Shown: positions 21,887 to 33,526 of the stretch, in pieces
How positions within the stretch are numbered: position 1 is the first letter of the stretch
How the letters are laid out: each line of letters begins with the position of its first letter
Source: Blastomyces gilchristii SLH14081
Taxonomy: Eukaryota > Ascomycota > Eurotiomycetes > Onygenales > Ajellomycetaceae
NCBI RefSeq assembly: GCF_000003855.2
Contig: NW_003101681.1
Location: 4,507,359 to 4,571,358 of the forward strand
DNA: 64,000 nucleotides
Direction: 5' to 3'
Notes under the pieces: generated by a model
Told to the model about the DNA's origin: nothing
Seen by the model: the letters and a program-made list of their open reading frames with translations, nothing else
The model's database searches: none
Program-made: the position numbers and the translations under genes

Positions 21887-23668
21887 AGTAGATTTCGTTC
21901 AGGTTTCTACAATAATTTACTGGGGTGCGAGAATGGAGATGAATTGTAGAGTAGAAAGAGGATTCAGCAAGGCAGATTGGCGGAAGCGCAGTAAATATCG
22001 GCCACAATAGATTATTCTGCTTCCCCTCGGTGAAAACTACCTAGGTAGAAGAGGTGTAAACTGCTCGGGTAGATTGAGACAGTATAGCTCCGCTCTCCTC
22101 TGTCTAGATGAACACGATTGAGCTCCGGCTCGGCTGAAGCGTTTATCCTCCTACAAGTCAAACAGAGAACTAGAGTGTTTGAACTAGAAAACCGAAGCAT
22201 TCATCAAATACGCTGTAGATTCTAGTTCTGCACAACCTCGCAATCTATAGCCATTTACCGAGGCAAATCGAGCTCCGAGCTGTCAATTTGTTTATTTCAT
22301 GTTGAACATCAAAGAATAAAAAGAATAGTATTCCCCCCCACGACTCCACAAGAGCAGATTATCCAACATCCCCCGCATTTTGCTTCGGCAACACCTTGGC
22401 AAATCGTCAACTTCCCCGGCCTAGCGAGCGGCTCGCGGTAGTAGAGCATGCCACTGCGGCGCTCGGCAGCCGGCCCAGTGGGAGTTGAGGGGAAACGCGA
22501 GCCTTAATTTCCACAATCAAGCAGGCCGAGGAAGCTGTCTTGTCTTCGCCTGGAGTCTGCGGAGAGTGTTTTCATTATTTGTATCAAAGAGGCAGAGCGC
22601 TCGCTCTTCTTGATCATTGAGCAGTTAAATTTTTCTGGGCTGGACGCCGGACCGGAGATAACTATGTCCTCCCTAAGTCCCCGTTATTGAATTGGATTTA
22701 CGGAGTATGCACTGTTGAATCTTGGGGGAGAAAGTCTCAAGCAGGCTATACGAGATGCTTCTATTAATTGCATGGAGATGCCAATCATTGTCCGTGTTCA
22801 GAGCCACTAAATAAGCAAAATACGATGATGCTTGGCTTCTTCAACTTCAGAGACCGGTGGTGGAGACATATCGAGCTTCATTGACGCAACTATATATCAA
22901 CACCGCTATGAACAAGGAAGAATCGTATTCATCCAGATTCGGATATCTATCCCGCGAAGTAATCTTGTGCCCGAATCCCCCAAGGTCCAAGGCACACCCT
23001 GTCCGTCATCCTAGTCTACGTTCTGCTTCAAGGAACCAGGTAGTTAGTGATGAAACTTCAATTCATGGTGCTTTTTTGTTTTTTTAAAAAAAAGAAAAGA
23101 AAAGAAAAGAAAAAACCTCAATAACAATCAATTCCCCACTACGTCTATGCGTTCCTTTTCGCGTCGTTCTGCTCAGTGAAACAACGCTTTCCCGGATTGA
23201 CTATGTGTGAATCTGATAACTGTGGCCTCAAATGACAAACGCCCTTCGCTCGCTCAAACCCTATGGTCGATGGAAAAATGCTCGAGATATGTCAGCAGAT
23301 TAATAATTGTACTCCCTTGTCCGAGGTCGCTCGGATTTAGGTGAGCAGTGCTTGACTAATAGGGTCTCATTTTCGGCTTGCGGATGTTGAGAGAAGTCAC
23401 TGCGGATTGAATTTCCGCCACAGCCTCGTATGCCAAAGGAGACGTTGGATCATGCAGGATAAAATCTTCGGAATTGTTTCCTGGATTCCACAGCAAGAAA
23501 CTAAGTTCACAGAATGCTAACATCAAGGAACGGAAGATATTGGGAGATGTATAACTGGGTTGCGAACAGTATTTATTCGAACAAACGTCCCATCTAGTGT
23601 GGTGGCCATGAAAATCAGTTCCTTCTTTAAAGTTATATACACATATATACATTCCCCCACGCTTCATA
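21887..23668. other. 1.8-kb divergent intergenic region
   Basis: Promoter space between FAT1 (-) and the GST-like gene (+). No coding sequence was seen. It contains TACGGAGTA at 22699-22707, a poly-T/poly-A and GAAAA-repeat tract near 23071-23116, and a TATA-like run (ttatatacacatatatac) at about 23632-23650, roughly 20-40 bp before the GST start codon. Confidence 0.5.
23071..23116. repeat. poly-T/poly-A and GAAAA tandem repeat
   Basis: A T-run and A-run are followed by several AAAAG units upstream of the GST-like gene. This is a simple slippage tract and possibly nucleosome-disfavouring promoter DNA. Confidence 0.7.
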
Positions 23669-24310
23669 ATGACGAAGCTTAAGTTCTGGTACTGGGCAGG
23701 CTCTTGCTCTCTGGCTCCACACATCCTCCTCCGCGAATTGGACTTAGACGTGGAAACCATCCGCGTAACAGACTTCTCCGCCAATGGTTTAGGCGTCATA
23801 AACCCCAAGCGGCGCGTCCCCGTGCTCTCCATCGATGACGAGATCATCACAGAGGCGCCCGCGATCCTCACTGCGCTTGCCCAGCTTGGACCCCCGGATC
23901 GCAAACTGCTTGGCAAAACACTCATCGAAACCGCCAGAGTGTATGAGTGGATGAATTGGCTCTCTGGCCATCTGCACGGATCAGGATACGGCGGACTCTG
24001 GCGCCCTGAGCGATGTTCGGACGATGCCAGTGCGCTGGATGGTATTAAGGCGAGGGGAAAATCGACTATCATAACTGCCTATGAGCTTATTGAAAATAGC
24101 CTCGGGGGCCTGTATGCGGTTGGAGATGCGTTCACTGTTGTGGATCTGTATTTGTTGGTTTTCTATCGGTGGGGAAAGGAAATTGGGTTGGAGATGGAGA
24201 AAGAATACCCGAAATATACAGCTTTGATTGCGAATTTAGTCAAGAGAGATGCTGTCATTAAGACACTGGAGGAGGTGGGGTTGCCTCCGGTGTTTGCGCC
24301 CAAGATCTGA
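23669..24310 (+). CDS. glutathione S-transferase-like protein (beta-class-like)
   Basis: Single exon, 213 aa, the usual length of a soluble GST. The N-terminal thioredoxin-like domain begins KLKFWYWAGSCSLAPHILLR, the Gly-x-Cys-Ser-Leu-x-Pro-His pattern of bacterial beta-class GSTs, with the candidate catalytic Cys at residue 13. The cis-Pro motif RRVPVLSIDD and the glutathione-binding EAPAIL follow, then an all-helical C-terminal domain with DAFTVVDLYLLVF. It probably conjugates or reduces electrophiles with glutathione in the cytosol; the substrate is unknown. The intronless structure and beta-class look would fit an old bacterial transfer, but that is inference. It is convergent with the aminotransferase gene downstream. 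Confidence 0.85.
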   Translation: MTKLKFWYWAGSCSLAPHILLRELDLDVETIRVTDFSANGLGVINPKRRVPVLSIDDEIITEAPAILTALAQLGPPDRKLLGKTLIETARVYEWMNWLSGHLHGSGYGGLWRPERCSDDASALDGIKARGKSTIITAYELIENSLGGLYAVGDAFTVVDLYLLVFYRWGKEIGLEMEKEYPKYTALIANLVKRDAVIKTLEEVGLPPVFAPKI

Positions 24311-25816
24311 GGGTGGGTGACTTGGCCTGCAGTTGTGAACATTGTACGAAGGATAAGGAACAATATGGACGAATGGTATATATGTAAATCAATATGGCGA
24401 CTATCACAATATCTTACAATATATTCCCGGCTGCCATACATGCGCTTCATCTGCAAGGGATCGGGTCCTTGGAGCCAATATCCAATTCCGGGACAGAACA
24501 AGTCCTTCGGGCCCATCGATGATTACAACATTGCTTTTATCCTGACTTGACAGGGTGGAAAGTGGAGGGTGTCATATTCTGCAGCCAAAGCTCATTCATC
24601 TGGAAGATATTCAGGGTCCATCGGGTCAGACTATTAGTGACCTAGGAACCGGTGCAAAATAAATATGCCGTTTATTTAATTGGGCCAATCCCTGTGACTG
24701 CCAGGAAGCTCCAGTCTTCCGTCAGAAATGGGATATAAGCTACCAAATGAATAATGTGTATATATGTTCCCAGCTCCTTCTCGAGGGGTGAGGGATGGTG
24801 CGAGTGGAGCAATCAATATGTCGGGTCAGAGGAAAATCGTCTTCCAAGAAATTGACGCTTGAAACTTGGGTAGCGCAATTGCGGCCCGTGTTGTTCTAAG
24901 GGCGCATAGAAGTTATGGCCCTGGCAGTCTGAGTGTTTAGAGAAACAAACGCGCTCAGCTAGAATGATGGGGGTGGTTGAAGAATGAATAATAGTAATGA
25001 TTGATGAAGCATCCAGAAACTTGTAGAGCCGCCCGAGCCCTCGCTTATTATTTAGTTAACTTATAGTTAACGTTTAACTATTTAAAATAATCGCTCCCGC
25101 GCTTCAATGTCTTTCTTTTCTTTTCTTCACCTGCTCACTTGTATGCAATTATGCATTTCAAACTCGCATCATGGATAATCCGGTCAACCAACTATTCAGG
25201 ATTCCAATCCATGTATCTGCTGAATACATATATCAAACGACAAGATGTGTGCAAGATGCCGTGATTTAAACCCCTTTTAATTCGACGAAGGGGACATGTC
25301 ATCTCATCTTCTGCTCCTCTGCACCCTTCAATATGAGGCGTGTGGAACTACGCTCAAAAGCCAGTCTAGCCCGCCCAGTACCCAAGGTAGACTGAAGTTC
25401 GCGATTGTGGGTGCCGGAAGTCGTGAGCCTCTTAAAAAATATTTTGAGCTTTCCTGTCATCGACAGGTTCCACGTTCAGAGTTTCGCGTCATATTCTGGA
25501 TTGTCACGACCTTCCAAACTTAGATTGTTTATTTCGTCAATATAAACATACATATGAATCGCTCCCCATCTTTATACAGATGCCCACCATCGAATATGCT
25601 GGCTTGTGTAAAAGATGACACAAAGAGAAGATAACCAGACCCCCTGTCACAGTCTCACAGGCCGAAAATACCTGCCAATCTTTACTGGTGGAAAAGTGAA
25701 GACATATAGTTATAGTGCAAGGACTTAGTTTGCAAGCAAGGTCGACTCTAACGGATACGTAATCCGAGCTGCATCCGTAGCCTACCTATATCGAACCACC
25801 AGCCCCGCTGACCACT
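24311..25816. other. 1.5-kb convergent intergenic region
   Basis: This is long for a space between two 3' ends. No supported gene. A 75-codon frame at 25296-25523 contains KFAIVGAGS, reminiscent of a dinucleotide-binding start, but it goes nowhere and is not called. Confidence 0.45.
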
Positions 25817-27297
25817 TTACGACTCCAAATGCAGTGCCGTTTCGATTCTGTGGAGGGCCTCCTGGAGCCGGTGCTCCTCTAAAGCAAATGATATCCGTAC
25901 CCACCCTTTTTCGAAAAGTGTTCCGTGGTAGCTTCCGCCACCTCTAACCACCACTCCGTTCTCCTTAAGTGTCGTTATCATATCCAGTTCGTCCTCACAA
26001 GTCTTTGCATTTGGAACGAGCCTTGCAAATATATTTAATCCTGCATTTACTGGAATATAGTCGATTCGATGGCGAATAAAGAATGAAGTGATGAGGATAT
26101 ATGATTCTGCCAACCTGGCCGAGTTCAAAGCGACTAAAAGGGGTAGTGTGGGTGAGGAAAGAAGAGCGGTTGTGGATAATACAGATGGCGATGAGACCTG
26201 GGCTTTGGGTGAAGCTGCAAGTCCAACAATGGACTCTCTGTTATCTTGTGATACTATACAACCCTTTTGTTATTTTTTGTTTAGAATTAGTAACCCAATT
26301 TAAAAGTGTTTAGGGTGAGCGATACTTACCATTCGACATCCGCTGACGCCGAAATCTTTGCTGGTACCCCATATCATATGGATACGAGAACGGTCACATT
26401 GCAATGCACCAGCATCCAAGGACAAGACCGAAATGAACGGAGTTGGGTCAGAAATCTCCGCACACGAAAATGTCGTCATCGCATACACTTCATCAGAAAC
26501 CATGTGTATTTCCCGTCGCTGACAAAACTTCAGGCAGGCTTCCAGAACTTCCTGGGGATAACACTGCCCGAATAAATTATGTGGGTTCGTTAAGACGAGG
26601 GCTCTTATCCTGCATGTGGCGTTATCCATCGCCTCCTCCATTTTGGGTATCAAGTTCAACGTAAAAATGTCCGTGAATTTTTCCGTTTTGACTAGAACTG
26701 ACTGGACGGATGAACAAGTGCGAAAGTCTACCTCATCCCCGTCTATAAGCGCTCTATTATGTTATTCACCTGCTGCAATAATCCTTGAGACAATTTATCG
26801 CGAGCCTGGAGTATTTGAGGATGGAAACTCACTCCAATATGGCCCTGGCACTAAGACGCCGTCTTCAGGATCGCAGATTTTATAGAGCAAGGTAACAAGA
26901 CAACTGTTCGTCCCTGAGCCTGCAACTATGTGATGTGGCCTGACAGGTACACACGGATTAAAATAGTTGTTAAACAATTTTGCGAGGCTTCCCAGAAGGG
27001 TTGGTTCTCCCGCGAATCCTTGCGCAGATGAGTGCTGATATCGTGATAATCAGCCAATATTTTCATTATTCAAGTGGCATAAATGAGTCCTACATGCGAG
27101 TGTAATTCACTGTTGGCTCCGGGTTTGCAGATGTCGGCTAGCTCCTCCCGAAGAAGGCAATTTTCATCTGTAGACAGGTCGATGTCTAACTCATCAGGAT
27201 CGCGACGGTCGGTTATTCTCATCCCTATCGATGGTGTGATCGGTGAAATGCTGGATGTTCGAGTAGGCAGCTGCGAATAATTCATTTTGGTGACCAT
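25817..27297 (-). CDS. ACC-synthase-like PLP-dependent aminotransferase
   Basis: Four exons (27297-27094, 27034-26833, 26742-26330, 26263-25817) give 421 aa. The splices rebuild the fold type I core of the 1-aminocyclopropane-1-carboxylate synthase-like group: LDIDLSTDENCLLREEL, AQGFAGEPTLLGSLAKLFNN, ICDPEDGVLVPGPYWN, ALVLTNPHNLFGQ, HMVSDEVYA (cofactor Asp and Tyr), and SKDFGVSGCRM with the PLP-binding Lys. The last exon begins GCIVSQDNRES and reaches NAGLNIFARL and the substrate-binding Arg in GWVRISFAL. Fungal members may be true ACC synthases or general aminotransferases. No secondary-metabolism genes surround it except the GST. A 4.3-kb gene-free stretch lies upstream. Confidence 0.88.
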
Positions 27298-30200
27298 CGC
27301 AGAATGCAGGCACTGAGCGAAAAAGAACTGTCGCTTGCCGCTGGTTCGACTGACAACACGAGCGGTTTAGGGAAACAAAAATAAATGTCGCTCCAGATTC
27401 CCTTCACCTCCTTGCCCCAAGGCGAATTTAACTCCTGCTCTGGCAGTAGCGTTAGGCGTTTCTGCCTTCTCAGCTGGCGCCCAAGCTTGATCTGATAGAT
27501 AATTTTTTTGCTAGCAGCCAGGTGAGAGGTATGTTAGTTCAATTACCAACTGTTACGTTGTCCCGCCTTGGCTTTATGATCGGTTAACCTATTTCATACG
27601 CAGCATACAGCCGACATTTCCTTTTATGACTAGAGCAGGTAAATTTGATTGCCACCCGCTTCTCCAAAAATAGTTATTAGCCATAGCCGCCTGAAGCCTT
27701 GCGGCATGGTTTAGTGAGCTGTCAAGTTATTCACGAGACCATGTGAGCGGATTCAATTCGACGTGGCCGAACGTCAGGACCGAGAAGGGAAGAGCCGAAA
27801 CAAAATCCTCGACATCCACCTCTTGTTCATAAAACAGCGGAACTTCGCTTCAGATGATGATAAGCTTTTCGATGGCAATTGAGCCAACCCTGCTTGTTTC
27901 CACGGCTCAGGCGCAATGTCTCCTTGTACCACTTGCCTATCTTGACTAGACTCCAGATTATGAAGGCTAAATCTGAGGGACTAACACAATATGCCTGCTG
28001 AAGGTGTTCCACTGTTGACCTGTCATATCTTGTGCCACAGGTGTAGCTCGATTTAATCTTCAAGTCAATGCTGAGGATGGAAGTGCTTGGTTTGCAGCTT
28101 CAATTGAAATCATAGACACTTCAAATATCCGTGAACTCAAACATGTAATCACTTGAGTTTCGACCCTAGCCGAGAGCAATCCCAATTCAAGTTATACTCT
28201 CTAGCGTTTGAAAGGGGATGGCAAGGGAAGCAATCGGGCCGAAAGTCTTGACTCGCTAACAATACTTAGGGAGGATGATACCGATATATACGGTGCATGT
28301 GCGCGTACACTTCGTACGATCATGCCACGAGCGATCCATGTTTCGAGTTTCGACACCCCGATAATTACTGGTAAAGACCCCTAGCTGCATAAACGGACCG
28401 GTCTTTGAGGCTTTAGTCCCAGTTTTCGGCGGCTTTCCAAACAAGTCAAAAGAGCAGATTTACGGCAGATTCCACTGCCCATTTTTGGATATTTCTCAGG
28501 CAATTCCCATCGGCCGCAGCGATGTGCGGCCAACGTGACATGGTATCGACCCACAAAGCCCTATTCCCAGCCCTGCCAGGATATTATTGATTCCACGTTT
28601 AGAAAATTTCGGGGGGATCACGACAGATTCCCTTTTCCCAACTCTTTGAGGCTGGAGCTGTGTTTTTAAGGACCATGCCCATTGGGGAGAGGCCTACCGA
28701 TCGGACTCCGGGCTTCCAGTTGCTGCGCAAAACTGTGGTTGCCAAGCGGTTTGGAAAGGTTGTTCCCATTTTTGGGGGTTTAAATGCATGGCGGGCTGCA
28801 GGGCAAGCATCTGTTGTCTGACATGCTCTGTGGGAGTATCCATCTGAACTTAGACAAACGCTTGCCGGACCCCAGAGAACCCTCCGCCACTTACGAGGTC
28901 AGTGGTTTATGACTGCTCCATTCTCCTACATGGCTTTGAAAGCTGCCATCCACCTCAAATACAGCTTTCCAGTAGCTGTGTCCTGCTTGCATCCAGCAGT
29001 AAGAGGAGGGGGGGAAGATTCCCGGAGGTTAAGGCCTGCATCCAAAAATGGAATTCTGGGCTTGGCAACACTTTCGGTCCCTTGTTACCTTTTTAGGTAA
29101 CGTTAATTAGGGCTAGAACGGATTTTCTGGCCTAACAGCGTATGTCAACTCCGGCAAAGGTTTATGCGAAACGACTTTCCCTTTTGAGAGAGCACATCAC
29201 CAAACTCCGCCTACGACGTGCGTATCAAACGTCTCCACATCGTTGCATTTGCGCCCGCGCGCTTCGTCCAAAACGGCAAATGAACTCGACGCTCTAAAAC
29301 ACATATTTCTCGTCTTGTTTCTCTCTTTTTTCCACGTTAACCATCCTAATCACGTTAGATTGTTGACGAGAATTCCTCTCGGTTATGAGCTAACTTTTCG
29401 AGAAAATGGATAGGGTGATGGTGGTTAGCTCCTGTAAAATCCAGATAACATATAGTATTGATCAAGCCATTACTTACGATGCCAAAATAACAATGTATAG
29501 TAGCACTCAATTGCAAACTCTGCATTCCTGTACCAGGTGAAGTTTGTCCTTAGGGTTACGTTTGTGTGACGCCATAGGCACGTTGGCCCTGGCTTGCTCA
29601 ATGTAGTGAGATCCTTGCGATGTGGTACATAAAGCCTTCCAGATCTCTTCTGCGCTTTACCATAGGCGAAAAGCTGGGCCACTTCATTACATCGATAGGC
29701 ATACGTCTGCAGAGCTATTCTCCACCTGATTCGAAATAACTGCAATTCTGTTGCAAGCCCTGCACGTCTGCCGGTATAACTGTCCTGTCTGCAGCATCTG
29801 GCTAACTCTCATTGCTCCCGACTGATGAAATGATGCTTCGTGATGATCGGCCCGTTATGCGTTTAGCAAGGCTGAGGACCGTATCTCTCATGGTCCAAGG
29901 TGAATTGGCGACATGCCGAATTGGCAACCGGGCGTATTTATTCTGCCGAACCTTTCACTTGGGCGGCTTCGAGCATTCCCAACGGAAAAGTGATGAATGG
30001 TTTTTCAAATCCGAGACGGACCACGGATAATGATATGATATCCTCATTTATCGAGCAGCGCAAAATAGGAAAATGAATGCAAGTATGAATTGATTCTACC
30101 CATTGGACAAACTGCTCTTCCTTAGGTGTGGACCTGAACTGGATCCTTTGCCTCTAAGCGCGGAATTGCCGTTAAGTCAATAAGCGAACGGCAATTTTTC

Positions 30201-31568
30201 ACCGTGTAAGAGCCTCAGAGAAAGCATTTGGACCATATCACGTTCTAGTTGAGGGCCTTCAAATTTCTTCTCAAACAATTTAGGTTTGTTAAGAAGCCTA
30301 AACCAAGATCATAGCAGAGGTATATCTCATTATCCCATGGTTAACCGAGCGGTTGAACCACTCCAACCACCAACAAAGATACATGGCTGCTCAAAGCGCG
30401 CGCGCGCCCCATATTGATCGGGTGGTCCATCCATTCAATTCCTAGCTCAGTCCTTGAAGGCTTTGAATAGCAGTGTCCTTTCACGCCGAAATCTATTCTT
30501 TCGCTTCGACAATCACCACCCTTGGAGGGATTGTAAGATCAAATCGATTATTGAGCATCCTTCGTTCGAACCCAAATACGAACCCCAACTCTTACACCGC
30601 GTTTTTATCGTCATTGTTTGGAAACGGTTTTCTTTCCACTCCTAGCGAAGTGTCAGGGTAGGGTATCAGGATAGCGACAGATGCCTGGGAACATTGGTAT
30701 TTCCCTGTATACTGCGACTTGACCACGTATTGACGTTCTACTGGGATATACGTAACACTTCTGTCCACTACAGCCGTCGTCATGTCCACATGGGTTAGCC
30801 CACCCCAGAGGGGCAACCAAGTGTTCTATAGGAAGAATCAACGAATCAGGGACTATAGCTTACTACCGTGCAATGGAAATATTTACCATTGAGACAGGGT
30901 GTTGGTCATCTTCAGAGTTTTACAATCTCTGGATCTCCTGGAAATACCATGTACATCGACAGACTCTATATGCATGGTACCAGGTGTAGATCATGATCGG
31001 ATAATATTAGATAAAGATCTTGGATTCCATTCGTCTTCAACTTTCTTTCACTTCACGTTGTCGTTCACGTGGTAGCTGCCACATCCATGTAGGCACACTT
31101 TTGCCAAATGAAAAGCGAGGCTCGCTCGGTAAAACAGCTACCAAGTGTGTTGGGCTAGTAGTATAAAAACGGCACGAGTCAATTGCATCTAGTTCAGGTT
31201 GTACGAGCTGTTGGCCCGAGTTTTCCCAACTCAAGATTTGCGCGCGTTAAATCCAAAATTTCAGTCCCAAAGAAGCCTAGTGTGGCGTCCCAGCCGCATC
31301 TTAGACGCGCGGTAAATGCAACGTGTGGCGGCAAAGCTGGTGCTCCGCTTTTGCTCGTTCAACTTTCAAGTCCAGCAGCATTTAATCTTGAACTCATTCC
31401 CAAAATTCTTCCAAATACCCATCCTGTCATACGCTTCATATCTCGGTACATTTGCCTATTCTTAATTTTACTGTCCCTTTCACGACATTTGAAACCCGAT
31501 TGCTGCTCTCTCCTTTTCTGCTGTTGGATGCACTTTTCTCCCAATTTTAGGTAAAACGCTTGGTCGCA
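27298..31568. other. 4.3-kb gene-free region between divergent genes
   Basis: I find no reading frame here with family resemblance, long codon-biased frame, RNA gene or transposon terminus. Only short frames occur (for example 27827-28063 minus, 29143-29289 plus, 29470-29745 minus). Base composition by eye is like the rest of the window, not the extreme A+T of RIP-degraded repeats. It contains a perfect 7-bp inverted repeat at 28512-28531 and a short GC alternation near 30395-30407. It may be regulatory DNA, a highly decayed element or an unrecognised non-coding transcript. Confidence 0.45.
28512..28531. repeat. inverted repeat GGCCGCA-6-TGCGGCC
   Basis: Perfect 7-bp arms are separated by 6 bp (gcgatg). 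The CGG/CCG-type halves are the kind of site Zn2Cys6 regulators bind, but this could be chance in 4 kb of sequence. Confidence 0.45.
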
Positions 31569-32761
31569 ATGGACAACGCCAACCTATGGACTCGCCGCTC
31601 GAAGTAAGTAGCCTAATAAATATCTTGAGTCTTTGGATGTGACGGTTCAATGGTCCTTGATATTGACTCTAGGTAGCACTAGCAAGTTGTCCCTGTCCAT
31701 GTCCGGCTCGGACAGCAAAGATAGTAGTGGAAGACAGGATTCCTCCAGAAGTCATCCGTCCAAGCGATTCGGTCCTGACAGCTCTCACGGCCGATCCAAC
31801 CCTTTCAACGCAATCTCCCCCCTTACTACAAACGCACCCTCCCCCTCCGCCGGCGCCTCATCCGCCTTTGGCTTAGGATCCGGTGCATTTGCCTCCTTCG
31901 GCTCGGCCAAAACACCGAAAACTCCCGGCGCATTTGACCTCAGTACCCCGAAACCCACCAGCGAAAAACGAGAAACGCAACCAGAAAACGAAGGGACGAA
32001 TAATAAAACTGTGAAATTGAGGGCATCATCCTCTTCTCTCAATAATACCTCTGCACCAGCTCCAAAAGAGCACCCCATACGGTCCACTTGGATTGTCTGG
32101 TACCGACCCCCAACGCCGAAGCATTCCGACTACGAAAAATCCACCATAGCTCTTGCATCGATATCTTCTGTTGAGAGTTTCTGGGCCGTTTACTCACATC
32201 TTAAGCGGCCCTCTCTCCTCCCGGCGGTGTCGGACTACCATATTTTTAAGAAAGGAATACGGCCAGTTTGGGAAGACGAAGCAAACAAACGAGGAGGGAA
32301 ATGGATTGTCAGATTGAAGAAAGGAGTTGCTGATCGCTATTGGGAAGATTTGCTTCTGGCAATGGTGGGCGATCAATTTGCAGAAGCAAGCGATGAGGTG
32401 TGCGGGGCAGTCCTGAGCGTCAGAAGCGGGGAGGACGTTCTGTCTGTCTGGACAAGGATTGATGGTGGGCGGAATATTAAAATTAGGTATGATACTTGAT
32501 GTTATATCAGTCAGGTTGGTGGTTACTGCTGCTAATATTTCTTTCAGGGAAACAATCAAGCGGTTGCTAGCGTTCCCGCCGGACACCAACATTGTATGGA
32601 AAAGCCATGACGATAGCATTGCCCAACGCTCCGCCATCGACCAAGCCCGCCTGGACAAAGCCGCTGCGAATGCCGGTCACCACCACCAAGGCTCAGATCG
32701 TCGTCGTGGGCACAACCAGGATGACGCTTCCGCTGATAAAGGGCGGACAGCAGCATCGTAA
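31569..32761 (+). CDS. eIF4E-like cap-binding protein, class II (4EHP-like)
   Basis: Three exons (31569-31603, 31677-32486, 32548-32761) give 352 aa. A Ser/Pro-rich N-terminus (MDNANLWTRRSNTSKLSLS, about 140 residues) precedes the eIF4E fold: STWIVWYRPP, VESFWAVYSHL, SDYHIFKKGIRPVWEDEANK, GGKWIVRLKK. The second cap-stacking Trp (in PVWEDE) is present. At the position of human Trp56, exactly 17 residues before the FW motif, there is Tyr (HSDYEKST), which is the mark of class II eIF4E/4EHP proteins. These bind cap weakly and often repress translation of chosen mRNAs. The tail is His/Arg/Asp-rich. It is not the main eIF4E; repressor function is inferred from class. Confidence 0.9.
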
Positions 32762-33522
32762 AAGGTCCAGATACGAATATGGGCAGTGTACAGTAGTAGC
32801 TCTTTGCGTTTTTCCCTTTTCTTTTAATATTTTTGTGCTGATGTTGTGTGGTCCTGTCATTGCGGTCAGGCAGGCTTTCGCAGATGGCTTCTTCAGAGAG
32901 TCCTTTGTTTTGTCCGTTGCTTCTTCCTTAATGCTCTCTCTTTGTATCAAGTGGAGAAGAGTAGTGGAAAATTCTGTGTTTGGAGTGAAGCTTTTCTTCT
33001 ATTCTGATTAACTGGTGGATTTTAGCTAGCCTTTGGTTTTGTTTTAAGTTTATTTTTGAGGATTTCACGACCTGGAAGGAATATGATGGCAGGAATAGAA
33101 ATTCATTTTGCCTCTTGCTACTGTTTCACTGAATATCTCACATCTAGGAATATCTACTGATGACACCGAAAAGAACGGAATGATTGCACCAGATTTAAGT
33201 CAGAATAGAGGTTAATGATTCTAAATAATGTTAATTATTCAAAATCCCATATATTTATGCCAAAGAATTTTCGGAATCCCTATGCGGTGGCAGCTGTCCA
33301 TCCCGGTTGGGACCGTTTAAATTTTAAATTCCACTCTATCCGACAAAGCGGCGTTGGCGAACAGTATTTTCCCTCCCCAAACCTCTGCCACCAACATCAC
33401 TTCATTTTAAATAACCTGCAACCCTACCCTCCTACACCCCACATCACACATATTTGCAACGTAATGCCTCCTCCCCAGCGTAAAACGCCGTCTCAGTCGC
33501 GAATGCTCTCCCCCACCAGCTT
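32762..33522. other. intergenic region and Ulp2 leader
   Basis: About 760 bp between the eIF4E-like stop and the Ulp2-like start on the same strand. It holds the 3' UTR of the first, the promoter and leader of the second, and the short uORF described separately. No other gene was seen. Confidence 0.5.
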
Positions 33523-33526
33523 ATGA
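33464..33526 (+). promoter_or_regulatory. uORF overlapping the Ulp2 start codon
   Basis: A 20-codon upstream frame (MPPPQRKTPSQSRMLSPTSL) ends in a TGA that overlaps the predicted Ulp2 ATG in the tetranucleotide ATGA at 33523-33526. If the leader is transcribed, ribosomes would have to terminate and re-initiate, or bypass this ATG, to make the protease. The sequence shows the overlap; the regulation is inference. Confidence 0.55.

Noticed and set aside
23356..24072. 238-codon minus-strand frame across the GST gene
   Set aside because: Antisense to the GST domain, Ser-rich and without family resemblance.
25296..25523. Short frame with KFAIVGAGS, like the start of a dinucleotide-binding protein
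   Set aside because: Only 75 codons, no continuation in any frame that I could follow; probably chance.
30440..30580. Possible tRNA: an A-box-like tagctcagt at about 30443 and a B-box-like gttcgaaccc at about 30560
   Set aside because: The boxes are about 120 bp apart and no acceptor stem or cloverleaf can be drawn.
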